Part shown: piece after piece, positions 31,100 to 39,193 of the stretch
Layout: the number at the start of each line of letters is the position of its first letter
How positions within the stretch are numbered: position 1 is the first letter of the stretch
Assembly: GCA_000155435.1 (NCBI GenBank)
Contig: DS990262.1
Location: 719,062 to 783,061 of the forward strand
Length of the DNA stretch: 64,000 nt
Origin: Clostridiales bacterium 1_7_47FAA
GTDB taxonomy: Bacteria; Bacillota; Clostridia; Lachnospirales; Lachnospiraceae
Direction: 5' to 3'
The notes under the pieces: generated by a model
Database searches by the model: none
Told to the model about the DNA's origin: nothing
The model's input: the letters and a program-made list of their open reading frames with translations, nothing else
Translations under genes and position numbers: made by a program

Positions 31100-31845
31100 C
31101 GACTGTTCTGGGAAAAATGATGGATAGCTTAGACGCAAGTGAAACAGAAATAGAATATAGGGCGCGGCTGGAGGAACTGAAGGAGACGCTGGCTGGTTTG
31201 GATGTTGACAATAACGTTCTGAAAAAGGTAAATGTACTTTCCGGTTACATGGAAAATAAGTTCTCTTATGAGGATACCTTAAAGAATATGAAAACAGCGA
31301 AAGAACGGGTGCTTTCTTATTTGACGGAGCAGATGTCCGCTATGCCCGGCAGCTATATGGAGACTGAAAACAGAATATTATGCCTGCAGGAAATTCTGGA
31401 AAAGTTCGACTTGTTTATGGAGGCATTTTTTGAAAAGGAACCCCATGGAAAGGCGGGTATTGATAAAAGAGCAATGAGGTCGCTTGAGATTAAAAATGAA
31501 TATGACGTCCAACATATCTTATATGCGCTGCTCAAACCTCTTTTTCCCGAGGCCAGGACAGAAGTGCCGGAGGACACCGGTTTTTCGATGGTGCGCACAG
31601 ATATATGGATAAAGGAACTTTCAGCAGTTATTGAAATAAAATGTTCCAGGGACTCCATGAGCATAAAGAAGCTGACCGAGGAAATCGCTGCGGATATGGT
31701 TCACTATCAGGCCGAACATATATTTTTCTTTTTATATGATAAAAATAAAATCATTGACAATCCTTATGCGTTTAGGAGCACTTACCAGCGGGTGATGGAT
31801 GGCAAGGATATCCGTATCATCATCCACCAGCCTAAAACCCTGTAA
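31096..31845 (+). CDS. DpnII/MboI-like PD-(D/E)XK nuclease-domain protein
   Basis: 249 residues from a TTG that overlaps the ATPase stop codon (TTGA) and is preceded by GGGGGAG; the frame is open further upstream. The N-terminal 125 residues are helical and coiled-coil-like. The C-terminal domain (about 130-249) has NEYDVQHILYALLKPLFPEA, the core Asp169 (RTDIW), Glu180-x-Lys182 (EIK), HYQAEHIFFFLYD and DNPYAF. This is the layout of the REase_DpnII-MboI domain found in defence nucleases. All catalytic residues of the PD-(D/E)XK fold appear intact. No methyltransferase is nearby, so it is not a standard restriction system. Confidence 0.78.
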   Translation: MTTVLGKMMDSLDASETEIEYRARLEELKETLAGLDVDNNVLKKVNVLSGYMENKFSYEDTLKNMKTAKERVLSYLTEQMSAMPGSYMETENRILCLQEILEKFDLFMEAFFEKEPHGKAGIDKRAMRSLEIKNEYDVQHILYALLKPLFPEARTEVPEDTGFSMVRTDIWIKELSAVIEIKCSRDSMSIKKLTEEIAADMVHYQAEHIFFFLYDKNKIIDNPYAFRSTYQRVMDGKDIRIIIHQPKTL

Positions 31846-32019
31846 GTGGGGCATATCGAAGAATAGGAAGCGGCTATCGTATTATGCCTTTTTATGTATA
31901 ATTTTTGAAATATATGTTAAGGTCTTTATGATGATATATGTAAAAATGATTTACATTGCAATAGTTAGAAAACAGATGTAAAATATTTCTGTACTTAGAA
32001 AACTGAAAAGGAACAAAAG

Positions 32020-33831
32020 ATGAATTTAATATGTGAAGTAACTATTAAAAATTTTCGCTCTATAGTGAGTCAAACTTTTATGACTCTTAGTATGAATATA
32101 TTTGTTGGACTCAATGATGCAGGGAAGTCTAATTTCCTGAAAGCGTTGAATTTGTTTTTTAACAATGAAACTGACAATGGTAGAAAATTCGATTTTGATG
32201 TTGACTATTCAAACTTAGCTCCACAGCGAACGAAACGGGCAAAGGAAATTATTATACAGATTAAGTTTGAAATACCTACTAATTATACAGATGCAGGTTT
32301 CATAATATGGACAAAAACATGGCGGGCAGATGGTCTGTATTCTGATAAAAAAAACAGGGAATTTGCTAAATATTCTAAAGCGGCTACATTGTTAAATCGC
32401 ATTAGATATAAATACGTTCCTGCAGTAAAAGGGGATGATTATTTTAGACAGTTGCTTGGTAGCCTTTATAGTAGTATATCAGTTAAAGCGGATAGTGAAT
32501 TTATCAAGCTGACTGAGCAATATTCCACGGGACTTAAAGAATATACACAACGTATAAGCGATATTGTGGAAAAGAGTATAGGTATAAACAGTATTCTTGT
32601 TATGCCACGTAATCAATCTGATATTTTTAGTCAATTATCTTTTCTGACTCAAGACAATTCGTTAAATGAAATACTATTAGATCAGCGAGGAGATGGAATA
32701 AAAGCGAGGCATATCCCGGCAATACTAAAATTTATTGCTGAACAAAACAACAAATCAGTAGCAAGAGGTTCTGTTCCTTATACAACAATCTGGGGTTATG
32801 AAGAGCCTGAAAATGGTATGGAAATGTCAAGATGTTTTGATTTGTCGCGTGAATTGTCGAATTATTCAGAGGATATACAATTATTCATTACGACACATTC
32901 TCCTGCGTTTTATTCAATGAAAGATAAAAATGTAAGGATAATACATATTTGCAAAGATAAAACGAATGATGCTACTATTATTCATGAAAAAAATGATCCA
33001 CAAAGTTTGCACTCTGCGATTGGCATTCTTCCACTAATTACACCTTTTATAGCGCAGTTGGAAAATCAACTGAAATCGGTTAATTCTTTGCTTAATGATA
33101 ATTTTCTTAGTGATATACCTACCATTTGTGTCGAAGGGTTTACGGATAGGGAAGTTTTGAGACTGGCAATAAAGGTTCACTCGCCTGAACTATTTGACTT
33201 AATTAGAGAGGGAAGGATAAGAATACTAACAAGAGATGAAGGATGTGGTACAACACAGCTGAGAAATTGGGCGGAGGCCTGGAACTTAGTAGGATTTAAA
33301 AATAAATTATATATATTATTTGATAAGGATAAGGCCGGGAAGAGGGCAAAAGATGAGATAGATAAATTCAATAGTGCAATAATCAAAAGCCAGTATTATA
33401 AACCTTCTGATGAAATAATAGAAGCAGAGAAGTCAATGATTTCTAAAGGGGATTTTTTATTTGAAATGGAACATCTTTTTTCTACAGAGTTTTGGAACCT
33501 TATGAAACAGAAAGAACTTGTAGAGGAGCGGAGTACACAAGAACTGTTTGAAATGTATCAAGCTAATATGACTACAGATAGAACGTTAAATACAGTAATT
33601 TCGGAACTGGTTCCTAATGATGTAATAAGAAATACGATTGTAAAGCTTAATCCACATAGTGACAAAAAGGCTGCTATTGTAAGATTATGCCAAGAAGAAT
33701 TTGATGCAGGAAACACGGCAATCTTTAATGGCTATAAGCGAACCGTTTATGATTTGGCAAGGAACTTTAAAGATTGTTTTTATGATAAGGAAAGTAATAG
33801 ATACGAACAGCCCCAATCACTGGTTTGTTAG
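32020..33831 (+). CDS. OLD-family ATP-dependent endonuclease
   Basis: 603-residue protein with an SMC-like ATPase domain and a C-terminal TOPRIM nuclease. Walker A is GLNDAGKS (30-37). The signature/Walker B region includes LDQRGDGIKARH and WGYEEPENGMEM, and the H-loop is ITTHSPAFYS. TOPRIM residues are the Glu of CVEGFTDREVL (about 370) and the acidic pair of LFDKDKAG (about 433). OLD proteins abort phage infection or act in DNA repair. No UvrD-like helicase (GajB) or reverse transcriptase is adjacent, so it is a stand-alone class 1-type OLD. The gene is very AT-rich, a sign of horizontal transfer. Confidence 0.88.
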   Translation: MNLICEVTIKNFRSIVSQTFMTLSMNIFVGLNDAGKSNFLKALNLFFNNETDNGRKFDFDVDYSNLAPQRTKRAKEIIIQIKFEIPTNYTDAGFIIWTKTWRADGLYSDKKNREFAKYSKAATLLNRIRYKYVPAVKGDDYFRQLLGSLYSSISVKADSEFIKLTEQYSTGLKEYTQRISDIVEKSIGINSILVMPRNQSDIFSQLSFLTQDNSLNEILLDQRGDGIKARHIPAILKFIAEQNNKSVARGSVPYTTIWGYEEPENGMEMSRCFDLSRELSNYSEDIQLFITTHSPAFYSMKDKNVRIIHICKDKTNDATIIHEKNDPQSLHSAIGILPLITPFIAQLENQLKSVNSLLNDNFLSDIPTICVEGFTDREVLRLAIKVHSPELFDLIREGRIRILTRDEGCGTTQLRNWAEAWNLVGFKNKLYILFDKDKAGKRAKDEIDKFNSAIIKSQYYKPSDEIIEAEKSMISKGDFLFEMEHLFSTEFWNLMKQKELVEERSTQELFEMYQANMTTDRTLNTVISELVPNDVIRNTIVKLNPHSDKKAAIVRLCQEEFDAGNTAIFNGYKRTVYDLARNFKDCFYDKESNRYEQPQSLVC

Positions 33832-33882
33832 ATAGTAACGTAAAAATCAGATATTACGCCGTGGTTTGCAACCTATGGAAAG

Positions 33883-34194
33883 ATGAAAGGAGAACGGGAT
33901 TTTTATGTCAGAAGTCTTCTGGATTATGAGAATTATGGAATAGAGGTGAAAGCAGGAAGTAACGCCGGTAATACTGTAACCCGCTTGTTAAAAGATGATA
34001 AGATAGATTATCCCTATTATTTGAAGGGGATACCTATGGGTGAAAGACATGAGATGGAAAAACCAGGACAGTTCCCTGTTTGGTGTATAGGATTGCTTTT
34101 GATTTGGGTGTATGGTAGCATAACTACTGTTTTTCAATCAAACAAATCAAATGCTAATATTGTGAAAATTGGGTGTCACTATGATGACATATGA
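33883..34194 (+). pseudogene. Remnant of a DUF4143-type ATPase
   Basis: A 103-codon open stretch. Its first half contains the nuclease-like strand IEVKAGSNAGNTVTRLL followed by YPYYLKG, which resembles the C-terminal DUF4143 region of ATP-binding proteins common in Firmicutes. The upstream ATPase part is missing, and after residue 50 the sequence loses similarity to anything recognisable. I take it as a decayed 3' fragment marking the right flank of the AT-rich island. Between it and spoIIID (34195-34381) no gene is seen. Confidence 0.5.
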
Positions 34195-34381
34195 AGAATA
34201 TACATAGTATTTAATTGATATTGAACAGAGCGTGTTGACCGATACTATAATATACCTTATCGTATTACTTATTATAGGGACAAACTGACGTATTAAAAAT
34301 ATTTCCGCTAAATCCGTACGAGGTGGTGCTAATCCCAGGATTTTCCGCATATGATGTAAAAAAATCCTCAGGAGACTCACT

Positions 34382-34657
34382 TTGAAGGAGTATATTGAAG
34401 AACGTGCGGTAGCCATCGCCAATTACATCATAGACCACAATGCCACGGTAAGGCAGACGGCGAAGAAATTCGGGATAAGCAAATCCACGGTACATAAGGA
34501 TGTAACTGACAGGCTGGAACACATCAATCCGGGGCTGGCTGCCCAGGCAAGGATTGTACTGGACGTAAACAAGTCCGAGCGCCATATCCGGGGAGGGCTG
34601 GCTACCAGGGAGAAATACCAGCACAGGCTGGCAATCTGCAGTAAACAGGAAGATTAA
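34382..34657 (+). CDS. spoIIID: Sporulation transcriptional regulator SpoIIID
   Basis: 91-residue DNA-binding protein. The helix-turn-helix ATVRQTAKKFGISKSTVHKD, then the line TDRLEHINPGLAAQARIVLD and the basic RHIRGGLATREKYQH, match SpoIIID along its length. It is a mother-cell regulator acting after sigma-E. Translation starts at TTG with AGGAG about 10 nt upstream; the reading MKEYIEER aligns with the known N-terminus, so the rare start is well supported. This shows the organism belongs to a spore-forming lineage. Confidence 0.95.
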   Translation: MKEYIEERAVAIANYIIDHNATVRQTAKKFGISKSTVHKDVTDRLEHINPGLAAQARIVLDVNKSERHIRGGLATREKYQHRLAICSKQED

Positions 34658-34680
34658 GCTGATAAAAGAGCCGAATAAGA

Positions 34681-34728
34681 AAAACCACTGTTCCAGGCAG
34701 GTATGACTGCGCCTGGGACAGTGGTTTT
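34681..34728. terminator. Bidirectional terminator between spoIIID and putP
   Basis: AAAACCACTGTTCCAGGC (34681-34698) pairs over 18 bp (one G-U) with GCCTGGGACAGTGGTTTT (34711-34728). A-run and T-run flank it, serving the two convergent genes. Confidence 0.9.
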
Positions 34729-34755
34729 ACGTTGTCTAAGACTTATGGGCCGGTA

Positions 34756-36291
34756 TTATCTTCCTACAGAATCAAACTCTTCGCAGATTTCCTCAGACGG
34801 CGCAGCGGTTGCCAGTGATACAATCACGATGGCAGCGCAGGCCACCAGGAATGCGGGGAGCAGTTCGTAGATATTCCATGCCCCGCCAAGGGGCCGCACG
34901 CCGTATTTCCATACGAATACCATGATACCGCCGGAAACCATGCCGGCCAGGGCGCCCTTGAGGTTGCTGCGCTTCCAGAACAGGGCGAACAGCATGACCG
35001 GGCCAAAGGAGGCTCCAAAGCCGGCCCAGGCAAAGGATACGATGGTAAACACGGAACTGTCGGGATTCCATGCCAGTGCAATGCCTACCAGCGCAATTCC
35101 CACAACCGTAAGGCGGGCAGCCATCATGGATGTTTTGGTGTCCATCTTAATCTTAAGGAAATCCTGGAGCAGGTTCTGGGACACCCCAGACGCGGCGGTC
35201 AGCAGCTGGGAATCAGCCGTGGACATGGTACATGCCAGGATTCCGGCCAGGACAACGCCTGCCACGATGGACAGCAGCAGTCCATGACGCCCCAGCAGGT
35301 CGGCCAGACGGATGATGACTGTCTCTGACTCGGAGCTGGAGGAAAAGGTGGGGATGCTGCCTGCAACGGAAGCGCTGTAGCCGATGATTCCAATCAGGAT
35401 TGCCACGAACATGGAGATGACCACCCAGATGGAGGCAATGCGCCGCGATGTCTTCAGCTTATCCTCATGGCTGATTGCCATGAAACGCAGAAGGATATGG
35501 GGCATGCCAAAATACCCCAGCCCCCACGCCAGGGTGGAAAGTATGGTGATGAATCCATAAGGGGAGGCCGTATTGTCCGCCATGTTATGGATATGGGTCA
35601 TGCTCAGATATCCTGCGAGGGAACGGGCATTGTCCGCCACCGCATCCCAGCCCCCGGCAACATTGACCCCAAAGAATACAATGATGACCAGGGCAATGCT
35701 CATGACGATACTCTGGATCAGGTCCGTGGTGGAGACAGCCATAAATCCTCCCAGGACCGTGTAACCGATGATGACAATGGCGCCCACAATCATGGCTGCA
35801 TGGTAATTTACGCCGAAAAGGCTGTTGAACAGGGTCCCCACAGCCTTAAAGCCCGAAGCCGTATAGGGGATGAAGAAGATAAGGATGACAATGGCGGCAA
35901 TGCACATCAGTATGTTTTTCTCATCCCTGTAGCGCCGTGAGAAAAAGTCCGGGATTGTGATGGCGTCACAGGCCACGGAATAACGGCGCAGGCGCTTTGC
36001 CACAATCAGCCAGTTCAGATATGTACCTGCTGCAAGGCCGATGGCAGTCCACCCTGCGTCTGCGATACCGGTAAGGTATGCCACTCCCGGAAGCCCCATA
36101 AGCAGCCAGCTGCTCATGTCCGATGCCTCGGCGCTCATGGCGGTTACCAAGGCTCCCAGCTTGCGGCCCCCCAGATAAAATTCGTCGGCTGAATCACCGC
36201 CGCCTTTTTTGCTGAAATAGAAACCTACGTAGACCATGGCAGCCAGATATATGATGATGGCAGCCAGAATCCCTATTTGTCCTGTACTCAT
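34756..36291 (-). CDS. putP: Sodium/proline symporter (SSS family)
   Basis: 511-residue membrane protein with about 13 hydrophobic segments. PutP hallmarks: DEFYLGGRKLG early, SAEASDMSSWLLMGLPG (proline/Na site), DFFSRRYRD, and the central VLGGFMAVSTTDLIQ and ILACTMSTADSQLLTA. It takes up proline, or a related amino acid, with sodium. The ATG at 36289-36291 is chosen since AGGAGGG precedes it; the frame extends 8 codons upstream without a ribosome site. It is monocistronic, between a bidirectional terminator and a 400-bp AT-rich upstream region. Confidence 0.92.
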   Translation of the reverse strand: MSTGQIGILAAIIIYLAAMVYVGFYFSKKGGGDSADEFYLGGRKLGALVTAMSAEASDMSSWLLMGLPGVAYLTGIADAGWTAIGLAAGTYLNWLIVAKRLRRYSVACDAITIPDFFSRRYRDEKNILMCIAAIVILIFFIPYTASGFKAVGTLFNSLFGVNYHAAMIVGAIVIIGYTVLGGFMAVSTTDLIQSIVMSIALVIIVFFGVNVAGGWDAVADNARSLAGYLSMTHIHNMADNTASPYGFITILSTLAWGLGYFGMPHILLRFMAISHEDKLKTSRRIASIWVVISMFVAILIGIIGYSASVAGSIPTFSSSSESETVIIRLADLLGRHGLLLSIVAGVVLAGILACTMSTADSQLLTAASGVSQNLLQDFLKIKMDTKTSMMAARLTVVGIALVGIALAWNPDSSVFTIVSFAWAGFGASFGPVMLFALFWKRSNLKGALAGMVSGGIMVFVWKYGVRPLGGAWNIYELLPAFLVACAAIVIVSLATAAPSEEICEEFDSVGR

Positions 36292-36315
36292 GTTTTCCCT
36301 CCTGTGTTCAATCAA

Positions 36316-36695
36316 TTACAGTGCATGCACCATATGTACGATACATTTTCGATATATTTATGATATATCTACATATTCATAATATATCCACTTCATAATA
36401 TATCTACGATACATAAAGCTGCATGGTGCTGCATTATATTGGCCATTACATACATTTCCCCGGAACCTGTCAGCCCGGGGAGAACGGAAGTAGCCATAAT
36501 GTGCACATTATAACATGAGGTATAGGAGAACGCAATACAGAACAAAGTATAGACTGAATACTAGACGAAAATATTATTTATATTAAATATTCATTATAAA
36601 TAAAAGGAAAATTGACTGTACGATATATTAAATAATATATGTTCAAAAAAATAGAATTTATTTTCTTTCCCAATATTGGCCTGCCGGTTCCCTTC
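36316..36695. promoter_or_regulatory. AT-rich upstream region of putP with repeated CGATAYAT words
   Basis: No gene. Related words recur: ATGTACGATACAT (36334-36346, inverted repeat ATGTA/TACAT), TTATGATATATC, TTCATAATATATC (twice), CTACGATACATAA, and TGTACGATATATTA near 36618. The series could be operators for the neighbouring TetR regulator or for another factor controlling putP. The remaining sequence is simple AT-rich DNA. Confidence 0.4.
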
Positions 36696-37304
36696 TTATA
36701 AGGTGCTTTCCCGGTGCTCCAGGAAGCTGCTCAGGAATCCAGGCATGACCGACACGCTGTACCGTCTGAGGGAGTATTCACCGCCGCACAGGCACCAGTC
36801 ATAAAGGATTGCGCGTTCCGCTAATGCATACAGCTTTACCATTTCGCTGACGCTTAAGCCGGTGCTTAATTCACCGTTATCCTGGCCGTGGGCAATGATT
36901 TTGCGCAGGAGTTTATAATAGGTGCGGTTATGGTCCAGCAGGTGCTTTTCGCCGGCAGTGACCAGCTGGGTGGACAGGAGCCGGGCCAGAAGGTCCATGG
37001 AAATACTGTTCTCAATCATTCCAAACAGTTCGCTGTTAAGGAACAGCAGCCTGTCCATGGCGGTCATCTCCGGTTTTTCTGCCAGGATATCGGTAAGCTC
37101 TTCATATTTTTCATCAAATAACAGGCTTAAGGTGCTTAAAAGGGCATCCTTGCCATCAAAATAGTGGTAAAAGGAGCCCTTGGATGTGTGGGACAGCTCG
37201 ATGATTTCCTCTACCGTGGTATCCTCGTATCCCTGTTCATAGAACAGCTTCCATGCAGCGCCTACAATCTTGCCCCGGGTGCCCCGGGCGGTTTTCTTGG
37301 CCAT
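36696..37304 (-). CDS. TetR/AcrR-family transcriptional regulator
   Basis: 202-residue regulator. The N-terminal helix-turn-helix reads GKIVGAAWKLFYEQGYEDT, TVEEIIELSHTSKGSFYHYF, the standard TetR pattern. The C-terminal ligand domain is all-helical and variable. The gene lies between putP and the last permease gene of the glycoside operon, all on the same strand. It starts 75 bp after that permease, so either unit could be its target. Ligand unknown. Confidence 0.9.
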   Translation of the reverse strand: MAKKTARGTRGKIVGAAWKLFYEQGYEDTTVEEIIELSHTSKGSFYHYFDGKDALLSTLSLLFDEKYEELTDILAEKPEMTAMDRLLFLNSELFGMIENSISMDLLARLLSTQLVTAGEKHLLDHNRTYYKLLRKIIAHGQDNGELSTGLSVSEMVKLYALAERAILYDWCLCGGEYSLRRYSVSVMPGFLSSFLEHRESTL

Positions 37305-37379
37305 TGGTGATTCTCCTTCACATGTGTTAGATTATTTATTAATTTAACATATCTTAACATGTTTTACAATGAGGAAGGA

Positions 37380-38198
37380 TCATCCTTTGACGGAACCGGT
37401 CAGGCCTTCTACAAAGCTCTTCTGCATTACGAAAAAGACAATGGTCATAGGGAGTATGGCAATTAATATTCCTGCCATCTGTACCGAATAATCCACCACA
37501 TAATACTCGGCGGCCAAGTCGGATATGAGAAGCGTCATGGTCTTTTTTTCCGGGGACTGGAGTACGACAAGGGGCCACAGATAGTTATTCCATGAGGTCA
37601 TGAATGCATAGATGGCGGCGGCCGCATAAGTGGATTTCATGTTGGGCATCACTATTTTAAAGAATATGTAAGTATCCCCGGCGCCGTCAATCTTGGCTGC
37701 TTCCAGTACATCATCCGGAAAAGCCTTGAAGTTCTGGCGGAAAAAGAAAATCAGGAAAACAGAGCTTATGGCGGGCAGTATCACGGCGGTGGAGGTGTTG
37801 ACCAGTTTTAAGGCGGCCATCATTTTGAACAGCGGGATCATCATGGCTGAAAAAGGAATCATCATGGCCAGCAGATAGATGGAGTAGATCCGTTCTGACC
37901 ATTTGGTGCGGAATTTCTCAAAGCCATATGCTGCCAGTGAAGTGGCCAGCAAAGAAAACACAACTGTTATCAGGGCGATTTTTATTGAGTTGACCAGGGC
38001 TTCCACGACCTTGTATTTGTGGAAAAGGTTCCACATATTGACAAGGAAATATGGTCCGATGGTGAGCTTCCCCTGGGCCAGTTCGTTGGATGTATTGGTA
38101 GCGCCTGCCAGAATCCAGTAAAATGGAAATATGGATACAAAGGCCGCGATGATTAAGATTGTATAAGATGCTGCTTTACGTATTGTCCTATGAGTCAT
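37380..38198 (-). CDS. Carbohydrate ABC transporter permease (MalG type)
   Basis: 272-residue permease with six membrane segments. The MalG-type sequence FPFYWILAGATNTSNEL appears at the N-terminus and the EAA loop is DVLEAAKIDGAGDTYIFFKIVMPNMK. AAAGGTGGG lies before the ATG at 38196-38198; the open frame upstream overlaps the preceding permease and is discarded. It is the last gene of the leftward operon that begins at 46912 and pairs with the MalF-type subunit 2 nt away. Confidence 0.92.
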   Translation of the reverse strand: MTHRTIRKAASYTILIIAAFVSIFPFYWILAGATNTSNELAQGKLTIGPYFLVNMWNLFHKYKVVEALVNSIKIALITVVFSLLATSLAAYGFEKFRTKWSERIYSIYLLAMMIPFSAMMIPLFKMMAALKLVNTSTAVILPAISSVFLIFFFRQNFKAFPDDVLEAAKIDGAGDTYIFFKIVMPNMKSTYAAAAIYAFMTSWNNYLWPLVVLQSPEKKTMTLLISDLAAEYYVVDYSVQMAGILIAILPMTIVFFVMQKSFVEGLTGSVKG

Positions 38199-38200
38199 GT

Positions 38201-39091
38201 TCAGCCCACCTTTCCTTTCTTTTCCCTGGTCACAGCAAACTGCAGCATGGACAATGCGGCAACTATCAGTACCACTACCCATGAAAGCGCTGCCGAATAT
38301 CCGAAGTTTGCGGCATAGACAAATGAATGGTTATAGATATATTGCGAGGCCGTCATGGTTGCATTGGACGGGCCGCCGGCCGTGATGTTCACCACTTCGT
38401 CAAACAGCTGGATCGTGCCGATGGTTGAGGTGATGGATGTGAATAATATGACTTCCTTTAATTGCGGTATGACTACATAGAAGAATTCCTGCAGCCGCGT
38501 GGCCCCATCGATACGGGCAGCCTCGATTGTGGTATAGGGTATATTCTGCATGCCGGATATATAAAACATCATATTATAACCGGTCCATCTCCAGCACAGG
38601 GCAATGATGATTGAAACCTTTGCCCAAAAGGAATTGTTCAGCCAGTTAATGGGGGATGCAATCAGGTGCACGGCCATGAGGAAGTGATTGACCAGGCCGT
38701 CAATCTGAAACAGCATTTTAAATACCAATGAATAGGCTACCAGTGAAGTGACACATGGCAGGAACAGCGCCAGCCTGAAGAAGCCTTTAAAGCGGATGTC
38801 CCTTGAATTCAGGAGATTCGCGAACAATAAGCCCAGAATCAGCATGATGGGAACCTGGATTAGAAGAAACAGGAAATTATGGAGTAATGCCTGCCAGAAT
38901 ATGGTATCCTTCATCAGACGGGCAAAGTTCCCCAGTCCGATAAATGTACTGTCCAGCCCCTTATAATTATGTGTGGAAATATATATGGAATATATTACAG
39001 GATAAACCATGAATATGAGGGAGAACATGATGCTTGTCCCGGAAAACCGGAACCATTTCCCCCTTGGATGAATACTTTTTGCCTTCTTCAT
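38201..39091 (-). CDS. Carbohydrate ABC transporter permease (MalF/UgpA type)
   Basis: 296-residue permease with six helices. Typical family parts are IMFSLIFMVYPVIYSIYIS at the N-terminus and the EAA loop TTIEAARIDGATRLQEFFYVVIPQLK. It forms the channel with the MalG-type partner. It follows the binding-protein gene, from which it is separated by 102 bp containing two hairpins. No ATPase is encoded in the operon; a shared MsmK-type ATPase elsewhere is the usual solution in Firmicutes. Confidence 0.92.
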   Translation of the reverse strand: MKKAKSIHPRGKWFRFSGTSIMFSLIFMVYPVIYSIYISTHNYKGLDSTFIGLGNFARLMKDTIFWQALLHNFLFLLIQVPIMLILGLLFANLLNSRDIRFKGFFRLALFLPCVTSLVAYSLVFKMLFQIDGLVNHFLMAVHLIASPINWLNNSFWAKVSIIIALCWRWTGYNMMFYISGMQNIPYTTIEAARIDGATRLQEFFYVVIPQLKEVILFTSITSTIGTIQLFDEVVNITAGGPSNATMTASQYIYNHSFVYAANFGYSAALSWVVVLIVAALSMLQFAVTREKKGKVG

Positions 39092-39112
39092 CTGCCACCC
39101 TCCAAAGTCATG

Positions 39113-39162
39113 ATACCGGAGAGATGAACCCTCCGGTATGGTCTGGTGCCGCCCGGCGGCAC
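39113..39162 (-). terminator. Two intercistronic hairpins between binding protein and permease genes
   Basis: ATACCGGAG/CTCCGGTAT (39113-39121 with 39131-39139) and GTGCCG/CGGCAC (39146-39151 with 39157-39162). No U-tract. They probably stabilise the upstream binding-protein message or lower downstream expression. Confidence 0.5.
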
Positions 39163-39193
39163 TGGTATGTCTGATTGGTTACTGCCGCAGTCC

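Noticed and set aside
31096-31845. Classical type II restriction enzyme
   Set aside because: No methyltransferase or specificity gene nearby; the partner is an ATPase with overlapping start.
29915-34194. Gabija or retron system
   Set aside because: The OLD protein has no UvrD-like helicase neighbour, and no reverse transcriptase or msr/msd region is present.
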